From positions 1 through 17,153 of the forward strand of contig JAIRZN010000100.1 in assembly GCA_031267205.1 (NCBI GenBank): a DNA stretch of 17,153 nt. Direction: 5' to 3'. Positions 6,721-13,535 of the stretch are shown here, one piece after another; the stretch's first letter is position 1; each line of letters opens with the position of its first letter. This DNA comes from Tannerellaceae bacterium (GTDB taxonomy: Bacteria > Bacteroidota > Bacteroidia > Bacteroidales > Tannerellaceae). The translations under genes and the position numbers were made by a program. Under the pieces are notes generated by a model that searched no databases, was not told the DNA's origin, and was given only the letters and a program-made list of their open reading frames with translations.

Positions 6721-8417
6721 AAGTTGTATCAGATATGAGTAAGGCTGTTGAGATGCCGGACTATATATTCGAAAGTAGCTGGGAAGTATGCAATAAGGTG
6801 GGCGGTATATACACCGTCCTTTCTACTAAGGCGCGCACGCTGCAGGATATATGCCGGGACAGGACGGTCTTTATAGGCCCTGATGTGTGGAAGAAGGAAA
6901 AGGCGCCGGATTTTTCGGACGATGAAACGTTATTTGTTGAGTGGCGCAGGCATAATGCGGCGACCGACCGCTTGAGGATCAAGGTAGGGCGGTGGAATGT
7001 GCCCGGCCGGCCTCCTGTTATTCTGGTAGATTACGCTCCGTTCTCCGCCCAACGCGATAAGTTGTTTTACGAGATGTGGGACTGCTTCAGGGTAGATTCC
7101 ATCCATGCCTGCGGCGATTATGCCGACTCGTGCATATTTGCTTACGCCGTCGGGCGGGTGATAGAGAGCTTCTACAACTTCTATCAACTCGGCGACAGGA
7201 GCGTAGTCGCGCTTTTCAATGAGTGGACGCTCGGAATGGGAGCCTTGTACGTACGCAAACATCTTCCTTCGGTGGCTACCGTATTCACCACTCACGCCAC
7301 CTCCGTCGGACGCTCCATTGCAGGCAATAATAAGCCCCTGTACGCAAATATGGAAGGCTACGACGGCGACCGGATGGCTAAGGAATTGAACATTGAGGCC
7401 AAGCATTCGCTGGAGAAACAAACGGCCCTGTACGCGGACTGCTTCACTACGGTAAGCGATATAACGGCCATAGAGTGCGGGCGATTGCTTGATAAGACGC
7501 CCGACGTAGTGACGCCGAACGGCTTCGAGCCGGATTATGTGCCCGTAGGCGAGCTATATAAACAGAAGCGCGAAAGGGCCCGCGCCGTATTAATCCGTGT
7601 GGCGGAGAAACTGTCGGGATCGGCAATCAATCCCAACGCCATCCTGTTGTCCACAAGCGGACGGTATGAATACCGCAACAAGGGTATAGATGTCTTCATC
7701 GAAGCTATGGATAAGCTCCGCCGTTCGGAAGACCTTAAGCGCGACGTGGTAGCCTTTATCATGGTTCCCGCCTGGGTACGCGCCGCCCGCGCCGATCTCC
7801 GGTACGCTGTCATGAACGATTATCCCGTAACGGAGCCTATGCAGATGCCCTTTTGCACCCATTGGCTCAACCATATGGAGCAAGACAGGATATTGGATTT
7901 TATCCTAAGGAAAGGATTCGCCAACAGCGCCGATGAAAAGGTTAAAATCATCTTTGCGCCCTGTTACCTCAATGGCGACGACGGCATCTTCGATACCTCC
8001 TATTACGACCTGTTGACAGGCATGGACGCCACCATATACCCTTCGTATTATGAACCGTGGGGATATACGCCCCTGGAAAGCGTCGCCTTCGGCATACCTA
8101 CCATCACGACCGATCTGGCAGGCTTCGGCCTGTGGGCGAAGAAAGAAGGAGCAGGGGAATCTATCGACCGTGGAGTGAAGGTTGTCCATAGGGATGAGGA
8201 TAACTACTTCGACGTGGCCGACCGGATAGCACGAAGCGTATTGATGTTGTGCGCGGAAAATAAGGCCGGGCTTGCAGCCATCAGGAAACGTTGCCGGCGG
8301 CTGGCTTCTATGGCCGGATGGGATAAATTTATCGTCCACTACCAATCCGCGTTCGATATTGCGCTGCAAAACGCACGCAAGAGGACAGACGTTGTAACGA
8401 CGAAAATAACGGGATAA
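6717..8417 (+). CDS. Glycogen synthase, GT3 (eukaryote-like) type
   Basis: A 566-residue glycosyltransferase expected to extend alpha-1,4-glucan chains from a nucleotide-glucose donor in the cytosol. The N-terminal ESSWEVCNKVGGIYTVLSTK (19-38) is the GT3 glycogen synthase signature, with the Lys of the KVGG loop that contacts donor phosphate. ATVFTTHATSVGRSIAG lies near 190 and SGRYEYRNKGIDVFIEAMDK near 318 starts the second Rossmann domain. YPSYYEPWGYTPLESVAFG (about 442-460) holds the two conserved acidic residues of the E-X7-E motif. This form, rather than GlgA (GT5), is usual in Bacteroidales. It overlaps the small membrane protein gene by 4 bp. ATG 6735 (MSKAVEMPDY) is an alternative start; 6717 is preferred because of the ATGA overlap. 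GlgP follows, so synthesis and breakdown genes are adjacent. Confidence 0.92.
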   Translation: MKVVSDMSKAVEMPDYIFESSWEVCNKVGGIYTVLSTKARTLQDICRDRTVFIGPDVWKKEKAPDFSDDETLFVEWRRHNAATDRLRIKVGRWNVPGRPPVILVDYAPFSAQRDKLFYEMWDCFRVDSIHACGDYADSCIFAYAVGRVIESFYNFYQLGDRSVVALFNEWTLGMGALYVRKHLPSVATVFTTHATSVGRSIAGNNKPLYANMEGYDGDRMAKELNIEAKHSLEKQTALYADCFTTVSDITAIECGRLLDKTPDVVTPNGFEPDYVPVGELYKQKRERARAVLIRVAEKLSGSAINPNAILLSTSGRYEYRNKGIDVFIEAMDKLRRSEDLKRDVVAFIMVPAWVRAARADLRYAVMNDYPVTEPMQMPFCTHWLNHMEQDRILDFILRKGFANSADEKVKIIFAPCYLNGDDGIFDTSYYDLLTGMDATIYPSYYEPWGYTPLESVAFGIPTITTDLAGFGLWAKKEGAGESIDRGVKVVHRDEDNYFDVADRIARSVLMLCAENKAGLAAIRKRCRRLASMAGWDKFIVHYQSAFDIALQNARKRTDVVTTKITG

Positions 8418-8423
8418 TATGCA

Positions 8424-8431
8424 TACCTTTG
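8424..8431 (+). promoter_or_regulatory. Possible -7 box for the glucan phosphorylase gene
   Basis: TACCTTTG matches TAnnTTTG and sits 6 bp after the glycogen synthase stop and about 50 bp before the glgP start, so glgP may have its own promoter besides read-through. I see no TTTG box at 19-21 bp upstream, only TTG at 8392-8394, which is too far. The call therefore rests on one box. Confidence 0.4.
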
Positions 8432-8482
8432 CCCCCTCTGTTTTCAAAATAAGAGTATAAGAACTTGAATTAAAACATACGA

Positions 8483-11056
8483 ATGATGAAGATAAAAACA
8501 AATAATGCAAACAGCCCTATATGGAATGAAGTCTATTCGCACTCATCGCTCCCCAAAGCGCTTGAGCCGTTGGAAGAAATGGCGGGCAACCTGTGGTGGG
8601 TATGGAATCACGAAGGCTCCCAACTGTTTGCCAAGTTAGACAAGAAACTTTGGGAAACAACGGAAGGTAATCCCGTACTCCTGCTCCAGGGCCTGTCGGT
8701 TAAGCGGATGGACGAGATTATAGACGACAAAGACTTGATGGCTGAAATAGCATACGTGCACTCGCTGTTTAAAAACTATGTCAACACGACGCCCGACCCT
8801 GCCAAACCGTCCGTAGCTTACTTCAGCATGGAATATGGCCTTAGCAACGTCCTTAAGATATACTCAGGCGGTCTCGGCGTACTGGCCGGCGACTATCTGA
8901 AAGAGGCCAGCGATAGCCGTCTGGACCTTGTAGGCGTAGGATTCCTTTACAGGTACGGGTATTTCACGCAATCACTATCGCTCGAAGGCCAGCAGATAGC
9001 CAATTATGAAGCCCAGAACTTTAGCGCCCTGCCTCTGACGCAGGTTAAGAACACCGCCGGAGAGCCGGTCGTATTGGACATACCCTTTCCCGGACGTACC
9101 GTGTATGCGAATATATGGAGAGTTAACGTAGGACGCATATCTTTATACTTGATGGATACCGACATTCCACAGAACAGCGAATGGGATCGTTCGATAACGC
9201 ACCAACTCTACGGGGGAGACTGGGAAAACCGTATGAAGCAGGAATATCTACTGGGCATAGGCGGCATCTTAATGTTGAATAAATTAGGCATCAAGAAGCA
9301 GGTATACCATTGCAACGAAGGACATGCCGCCCTCATTAACGCCCAACGCTTAGTGGATTACATACAAAACGAAGGCCTTAGCTTCAATGAAGCGCTTGAA
9401 GTAGTACGCGCCTCAGGACTGTATACCGTACACACCCCTGTGCCGGCCGGACATGATTACTTTGAAGAAAGCCTCATAGGACGATATATGGGCGAGTTCC
9501 CCGCCAAGATGGGAATCTCATGGCAGGACTTTATTGATATGGGACGCGAAAACCCCGGCTCAAACGAAAAGTTCTCCATGAGCGTATTCGCCCTCAACAC
9601 ATGCCAGGAAGCCAATGGCGTAAGTCTCCTGCACGGAAAGGTATCACAACGCATGTTCGCCCCCGTATGGAAAGGCTATTTGCCGGAAGAGCTACATGTC
9701 ACGCACGTAACCAACGGCGTGCACATGCCCACCTGGGCGGCCAGGGAATGGAAACGCTTCTTCGCCGAACACTTCAATTCAAATTTCACAAACGACCAGT
9801 CGAACAAAACCTATTGGGAAGCCATACAAAACGTGCCCGACGAAGAAATATGGAATATACGCAAGACATTGAAGAAGAAATTTGTCGACTACATAAAAGT
9901 GCAGTTCCGAGATAATTGGCTGAAAAATCAAGGAGACCCCTCGCAGGTAGTCTCCATCATTGAGAAAATCAACCATAACGCGCTGCTTATAGGCTTCGGG
10001 CGGCGTTTTGCTACTTACAAACGCGCCCACCTGCTGTTTACCGACATAGAACGTTTGTCCAAGATCGTCAATAACGAGCGCTACCCCATACAGTTCATCT
10101 TTACAGGCAAGGCGCATCCCGCCGACGGAGGCGGACAGGGATTGATAAAGCACATCATTGAAATCTCGCGCCGGCCTGAGTTTCTGGGTAAAATAGTTTT
10201 CCTCGAAAACTATGACATGAGACTTGCCCGGCGGCTCATTTCAGGAGTAGACGTCTGGCTCAATACTCCGACACGGCCCTTGGAAGCATCCGGCACATCA
10301 GGCGAAAAGGCGGAAATGAACGGCGTACTCAACTTCTCCGTCTTGGACGGCTGGTGGTACGAAGGCTATCGCGAAGGCGCAGGCTGGGCGTTGACCGACA
10401 AACGTACTTACGAAAACCAGCAGTATCAAGACCAGTTAGACGCGGCAACCATTTATCATAAGCTGGAAAATGAAATCATACCGCTCTATTACGCACGCAA
10501 CAGCAAAGGATTATCCCCCGAATGGGTTCAATACATCAAGAACTCCATCTCCCAGATCGCTCCGAACTATACAATGAAACGTATGCTCGACGATTACATT
10601 AATAATATATACAACAAATTGGCCACACGCTCGTCACGCCTGAAAGAAAACAACTTCGCCAAAGCTAAAGAAATTGCAGCCTGGAAAGAAGAAGTAGTAG
10701 AACACTGGGACAGCTTCGAGGTAGAGTCCTTCATAACCGACAAGGAATGGTCGTCCAACCGGCCCTTGGTAGGAAAAGATTACATATACAGCTTAGTTAT
10801 CAACCGTAACGAGCTGAAAGGATTGCTGGGAGTAGATATGGTGGTATGCTGGGACAACCCCGATACAAATAATATGGAACTTAAAGCCGTCCATTCATTT
10901 GAACTAAAGAAGGAAGAAGGATCACGGCTGTTCTTTGAACTAAAGGTAGCATCCGCCGAATCCGGCATACATAAGGTAGGATTCCGCGTCTATCCCCTCA
11001 ACCCCGAACTGCCGCATCGCATGGACTTTGCATACGTGAGGTGGATTACGGTTTAG
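8483..11056 (+). CDS. glgP: Alpha-glucan (glycogen) phosphorylase, GT35
   Basis: An 857-residue PLP-dependent phosphorylase that releases glucose-1-phosphate from the non-reducing ends of alpha-1,4-glucan. The N-terminal part has the short-form signature ALEPLEEMAGNLWWVWN (about 26-42), then SVAYFSMEYGLSNVLKIYSG (about 110-129), GLGVLAGDYLKEASD and HCNEGHAAL. The PLP motif EASGTSGEKAEMNG is near 602-615, with the cofactor lysine at K609. Length and order fit the GlgP-like family of archaea, Bacteroidetes and other bacteria (TIGR02094 type), not the GlgP/MalP form of enterobacteria. ATG 8483 and ATG 8486 are adjacent and either may start. The gene meets cytidine deaminase tail to tail, with stop codons overlapping by 4 bp. 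It acts with the upstream glycogen synthase in storage-glucan turnover. Confidence 0.93.
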   Translation: MMKIKTNNANSPIWNEVYSHSSLPKALEPLEEMAGNLWWVWNHEGSQLFAKLDKKLWETTEGNPVLLLQGLSVKRMDEIIDDKDLMAEIAYVHSLFKNYVNTTPDPAKPSVAYFSMEYGLSNVLKIYSGGLGVLAGDYLKEASDSRLDLVGVGFLYRYGYFTQSLSLEGQQIANYEAQNFSALPLTQVKNTAGEPVVLDIPFPGRTVYANIWRVNVGRISLYLMDTDIPQNSEWDRSITHQLYGGDWENRMKQEYLLGIGGILMLNKLGIKKQVYHCNEGHAALINAQRLVDYIQNEGLSFNEALEVVRASGLYTVHTPVPAGHDYFEESLIGRYMGEFPAKMGISWQDFIDMGRENPGSNEKFSMSVFALNTCQEANGVSLLHGKVSQRMFAPVWKGYLPEELHVTHVTNGVHMPTWAAREWKRFFAEHFNSNFTNDQSNKTYWEAIQNVPDEEIWNIRKTLKKKFVDYIKVQFRDNWLKNQGDPSQVVSIIEKINHNALLIGFGRRFATYKRAHLLFTDIERLSKIVNNERYPIQFIFTGKAHPADGGGQGLIKHIIEISRRPEFLGKIVFLENYDMRLARRLISGVDVWLNTPTRPLEASGTSGEKAEMNGVLNFSVLDGWWYEGYREGAGWALTDKRTYENQQYQDQLDAATIYHKLENEIIPLYYARNSKGLSPEWVQYIKNSISQIAPNYTMKRMLDDYINNIYNKLATRSSRLKENNFAKAKEIAAWKEEVVEHWDSFEVESFITDKEWSSNRPLVGKDYIYSLVINRNELKGLLGVDMVVCWDNPDTNNMELKAVHSFELKKEEGSRLFFELKVASAESGIHKVGFRVYPLNPELPHRMDFAYVRWITV

Positions 11057-11532
11057 TTTGTTTCCCCAAGTGATGAAAAGGATAGCGGAAGGAGTGATGC
11101 TGCGCTTTCGATTACGTAAGTCTGCATCTCTCCGCAAAGCAATACCTTTACAGGGCGTTTGCCGCGTATCTCCGTCTCAAGCAATACCTGACGGCAGGCT
11201 CCGCAAGGAGTTATCATTCCAACCGGCTTCCCTCCCGTACATGCAGCGATTGCAATAGCCCTTACCGCCACGCCCGGATATGCGGCGCCGGCGTAAAACA
11301 AGGCTACGCGCTCGGCGCACAGGCCGGAAGGATACGCTACGTTCTCCTGATTGTTGCCCTTAACAATCACTCCATTCTCCAATAACACGGCGGCTCCGAC
11401 ATGGAACTTCGAGTAAGGCGCGTAAGCGCCGGACGTGGCCGAGATAGCCGATTGAGCCAATTCTTTAAACTCATCCGGCAGTTCGGCGGTCGTGTAGACC
11501 TTTATATTCGTTTCGAGTACAATTTCTTTCAT
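11053..11532 (-). CDS. cdd: Cytidine deaminase
   Basis: A 159-residue zinc enzyme that deaminates cytidine and deoxycytidine to the uridines in pyrimidine salvage. The catalytic features are clear: SKFHVGAAVLLENG (about 42-55), NQENVAYPSGLCAERVAL (about 60-77) with the zinc cysteine and the catalytic glutamate in CAE, and PCGACRQVL (about 109-117) with the two other zinc cysteines. The size fits the homotetrameric class (about 130-160 residues). It lies downstream of rpmA on the same strand but behind a good terminator hairpin (11554-11585), so it is probably transcribed separately or by read-through. No clear TAnnTTTG box is seen in its short upstream gap. Confidence 0.93.
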   Translation of the reverse strand: MKEIVLETNIKVYTTAELPDEFKELAQSAISATSGAYAPYSKFHVGAAVLLENGVIVKGNNQENVAYPSGLCAERVALFYAGAAYPGVAVRAIAIAACTGGKPVGMITPCGACRQVLLETEIRGKRPVKVLLCGEMQTYVIESAASLLPLSFSSLGETN

Positions 11533-11553
11533 GTGATTGCTCTTTAATTAAAA

Positions 11554-11585
11554 ACAGGACTACCTCCGTATGGAGATAATCCTGT
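11554..11585 (-). terminator. Hairpin terminator after rpmA
   Basis: A 14-bp stem with two mismatches and a GTAT loop: ACAGGA/TCCTGT at the base and CTCC/GGAG at the tip. On the minus strand it is followed by a T-rich run (TTTTTAATTAA). It lies 26 bp past the rpmA stop and 21 bp before the cdd start, and fits an intrinsic terminator for the L21-L27 operon. Confidence 0.75.
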
Positions 11586-11610
11586 TACCGTTTCGTGAGA
11601 AAGCGTTACG

Positions 11611-11883
11611 TTACGCCTCCGCTTGTGTTTGTGTTTCCTTGATAGAGATATACGACCGGTCTTCTTTTCCCCTGTGGAAAAATACAACTCCGCCGACTAA
11701 TGCATACAGGGTATGGTCTTTGCCTATACCTACATTCTTGCCGGGATGATGAGTGGTGCCTCTTTGCCGGACAAGGATATTGCCGGCCTTAGCCACTTCT
11801 CCTCCAAAAAGCTTAACTCCTAATCGCTTGCTATGCGATTCGCGACCGTTCTTAGAACTACCTACACCTTTTTTATGTGCCAT
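11611..11883 (-). CDS. rpmA: 50S ribosomal protein L27
   Basis: A 90-residue L27. The N-terminus MAHKKGVGSSKNGRESHSKR matches the form whose basic tail reaches the peptidyl-transferase centre, with no extra Firmicutes-type cleaved leader. It continues with GVKLFGGE, AGNILVRQRGTTHHPG and GIGKDHTLYAL, the L27 core. The last dozen residues (SIKETQTQAEA) are the variable tail. It follows rplU by 18 bp and has a strong Shine-Dalgarno (AAGGAGGA, 7 bp before ATG), unusual in this window and in line with a need for high expression. Confidence 0.97.
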   Translation of the reverse strand: MAHKKGVGSSKNGRESHSKRLGVKLFGGEVAKAGNILVRQRGTTHHPGKNVGIGKDHTLYALVGGVVFFHRGKEDRSYISIKETQTQAEA

Positions 11884-11901
11884 TTTTTATTCCTCCTTAC
11901 G

Positions 11902-12219
11902 TTAAGCTACAATATGTTTAATACTCACTTCGGTAAACTGCTGACGATGACCGTTCAGCTTGCGGTGGCCCTTTCTTCTCTTCTTGTGGAAGATTAGAAC
12001 CTTATCGCCTTTCACCAGCGGGCAACATACTTCGACTACTACCTTAGCGCCTTCTACCACAGGATCGCCTACGGTTATCACGCCTTCATTGTCAACAAGC
12101 AACACTTTTTCAAATTCAATAACGGCCCCGTTTTCAACGTTCCGAATGTGGTGAACGAATAACTTCCTGCCTTCTTCAGCCCTGAATTGCTGTCCGTTAA
12201 TTTCTACGATTACGTACAT
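11902..12219 (-). CDS. rplU: 50S ribosomal protein L21
   Basis: A 105-residue L21 that binds 23S rRNA. It begins MYVIVEINGQQFRAEEG, the conserved L21 opening (usually MYAIV.tGGKQY), and ends with the basic segment KVLIFHKKRRKGHRKLNGHRQQFTEVSIKHI, the family's RNA-binding signature. Length is as expected. It is the first gene of the rplU-rpmA operon and is driven by a well-matched promoter 88 bp upstream. Confidence 0.96.
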   Translation of the reverse strand: MYVIVEINGQQFRAEEGRKLFVHHIRNVENGAVIEFEKVLLVDNEGVITVGDPVVEGAKVVVEVCCPLVKGDKVLIFHKKRRKGHRKLNGHRQQFTEVSIKHIVA

Positions 12220-12306
12220 CTGTCTTATTTAATTTTTAACAGGTTATGTCCCGGGGGTGGATGTTGTTACGCAACTTCTCTTTTCTACCCTTGAGGAATC
12301 AAGTCG

Positions 12307-12338
12307 CAAAGGTATAATTCATTATCTTAACTTCCAAA
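12307..12338 (-). promoter_or_regulatory. Promoter of the rplU-rpmA operon
   Basis: On the minus strand TTTG (12338-12335), 20 bp, then TACCTTTG (12314-12307): the best match to the Bacteroidetes consensus in the window. Predicted start is near 12300, giving a leader of about 80 nt. That leader could host L21 autoregulation, but no defined structure was recognised. Confidence 0.8.
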
Positions 12339-12385
12339 TCTCCAAAACGAAATCTGCGGCAACGCATAAACTTTACAGGCGATAT

Positions 12386-12416
12386 TTTGCATATTAAAAA
12401 AGATTGATTTACTTTG
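12386..12416 (+). promoter_or_regulatory. Likely promoter of tRNA-Cys
   Basis: TTTG (12386-12389), 20 bp, then TACTTTG (12410-12416), which is the TAnnTTTG box with one base missing. The predicted start is about 23 bp before the mature tRNA. It diverges from the rplU promoter. Confidence 0.5.
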
Positions 12417-12445
12417 TCCCCGCAATAAAAACGGGTTTAACGTAT

Positions 12446-12516
12446 GGTTCCTTGGCCGAGTGGTTAGGCGCCGGTCTGCAAAACCGTTGACGGCGGTTCG
12501 AATCCGCCAGGAACCT
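12446..12516 (+). tRNA. tRNA-Cys (GCA anticodon)
   Basis: A 71-nt cloverleaf: acceptor stem GGTTCCT with AGGAACC, D arm with GGCCGAGTGGTTAGGC, anticodon loop CTGCAAA (anticodon GCA), and T arm GGCGGTTCGAATCCGCC. The discriminator base is U73, the known cysteine identity base. CCA is not encoded. A strong hairpin terminator follows 12 bp downstream. Confidence 0.95.
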
Positions 12517-12528
12517 CGTTCTGACAGC

Positions 12529-12560
12529 AAAAGCCGGATGTTACCAAATGTCCGGCTTTT
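12529..12560 (+). terminator. Terminator after tRNA-Cys
   Basis: A perfect 10-bp stem, AAAAGCCGGA (12529-12538) and TCCGGCTTTT (12551-12560), with a 12-nt loop and a T run forming the stem end. It can work in both directions, because the A run opposite gives a T run on the minus strand, so it would also stop leftward transcripts from invertible element 2. Confidence 0.85.
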
Positions 12561-12595
12561 CTTATGTGCGCCATGCACGATTTATAACGGTTCAC

Positions 12596-12825
12596 CGATT
12601 AAATTAGACAACTCCCAAAGCCCCTCCGCAAGGCGATTTTTGTCGGAATTAATTGTCAACAAAAAACCCTCCCACTACGCACCACACCGTAAAGACCTGT
12701 ATATAAAAAAGAAAGAGGCAATCCGTCGCCCCCTCTCCAATTCTGTCAATCTACCATGATAAAGAAATACACGCACCGTACAAAACGCCTGTAATCAAGG
12801 AAATTAGAAGTGTCTAAAAAAAACA
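12596..12825. repeat. Two half-sites related to the invertible-element arms
   Basis: CGATTAAATTAGAC at 12596-12609 is the exact reverse complement of the left arm (14 bp) of the full site at 12830, with no matching second arm. GTCTAAAAAAAACA at 12812-12825 matches 12 of 14 bases of the left arm of the site at 3215, including the run of eight A, and again lacks a second arm. They look like remnants of recombination sites or accessory binding sites. No gene is supported in the 12561-13071 stretch that holds them. Confidence 0.5.
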
Positions 12826-12829
12826 AACT

Positions 12830-13046
12830 GTCTAATTTAATCGTTCGTTTAAACCCGACGACAAATATAGTTAAAATGTAACATATCCAACAATGAAGGA
12901 AGAATTTTTTTTCAAATCAATCATTTTCTTTTACATCCTGTGCTCGTGTGCTTTAAGAGAGGCGAAATTCATCTTCCCTGTTAAGATTTTAGCGTCCTGA
13001 AAATGGACACAGTCCTGTCTAGTTTAAACGAACGTTTTAATCCGAC
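12830..13046. promoter_or_regulatory. Putative invertible promoter element 2
   Basis: Two 30-bp dyads lie at 12830-12859 and 13017-13046, each with 14-bp arms (starting GTC, ending GAC) around a 2-bp centre flanked by CG. The arms are GTCTAATTTAATCG and CGTTTAAACCCGAC on the left, GTCTAGTTTAAACG and CGTTTTAATCCGAC on the right. The centre is TT on the left and AA on the right, so by the crossover dinucleotide the sites are inverted, although the outer arms align best as direct repeats. A 13-bp stretch (12842-12854 against 13022-13034) is a perfect inverted repeat. The 157 bp between them has no ORF and carries a promoter just inside the left site, as in element 1. The element precedes the lipocalin-like/IgGFc gene pair by 26 bp. 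The less perfect repeats make it less certain than element 1. Confidence 0.6.
12862..12893 (-). promoter_or_regulatory. Promoter inside element 2, facing left in this copy
   Basis: On the minus strand TTG (12893-12891), 21 bp, then TATATTTG (12869-12862) fits the Bacteroidetes consensus with the same spacing as the promoter in element 1, and lies 2 bp inside the left site. In this orientation it points to noncoding DNA and the tRNA terminator. Inversion about the dyad centres would put the -7 box at 13007-13014 on the plus strand, with a start near 13021 and the 13072 ATG about 50 nt downstream. Confidence 0.6.
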
Positions 13047-13071
13047 AAGTAACAAATTAATATAACAACTT

Positions 13072-13518
13072 ATGAAAATTACTTTTCTCTTATTCAGCCT
13101 CTTACTGCTATATCCGTGGCATACGGGAAATGCACAGTCCGGCAACGCTTCCCTCGTGGGGACATGGAACATCCGTCAGGTAGAGCTGCGGCAGACAGTA
13201 GACAATGGCGCACCCACGCTGAAAGTCTTTAACCCCGGCGACGACACCTCCTCTTCCTCCACATTCGTACGGCTTCCGGTGAAGATAACCTTCGCCGGCA
13301 GCAATGTCACCTTTGAATATCCCAACCGCAAGAGCGCCGGGACGTACCGCTTGCAAGGCAATACGCTGAATATAGGATTTTCCACACAGATGGTCGACTA
13401 CACTTATATATTGTCGGAAGGGAACCTCCGGCTGAGCCAGACGGTAGAATACGTCATCAACGAAGGGGAGACGGTTCACCGGGCGAAGGAAGAGTACACA
13501 TTTTATGGACAGAAGTAA
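13072..13518 (+). CDS. Small secreted lipocalin-like protein
   Basis: A 148-residue exported protein. Residues 1-22 form a signal peptide (LLFSLLLLYPWHTGNAQ) without a lipobox cysteine, so it is soluble or periplasmic/secreted rather than lipidated. The mature part opens with SLVGTWNIRQVEL, the G-T-W strand typical of lipocalin-like Bacteroidetes domains, and continues as alternating strands (KITFAGSNVTFEYP, AGTYRLQGNTLNIGFS, YTYILSEGNLRLSQT, AKEEYTFYG), consistent with an eight-stranded barrel. The ligand is unknown. It lies 26 bp after invertible element 2 and 17 bp before the IgGFc-type gene. No TAnnTTTG box points at it in the present orientation. Confidence 0.8.
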   Translation: MKITFLLFSLLLLYPWHTGNAQSGNASLVGTWNIRQVELRQTVDNGAPTLKVFNPGDDTSSSSTFVRLPVKITFAGSNVTFEYPNRKSAGTYRLQGNTLNIGFSTQMVDYTYILSEGNLRLSQTVEYVINEGETVHRAKEEYTFYGQK

Positions 13519-13535
13519 AACATAACAACTCAATT

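Noticed and set aside
7905..8510. Antisense ORF (201 residues) opposite the end of glycogen synthase
   Set aside because: It overlaps the catalytic E-X7-E region of a well-supported gene; treated as a shadow frame.
12460..12759. 99-residue ORF over tRNA-Cys
   Set aside because: It overlaps a clear tRNA gene and its terminator, and the translation shows no family features.
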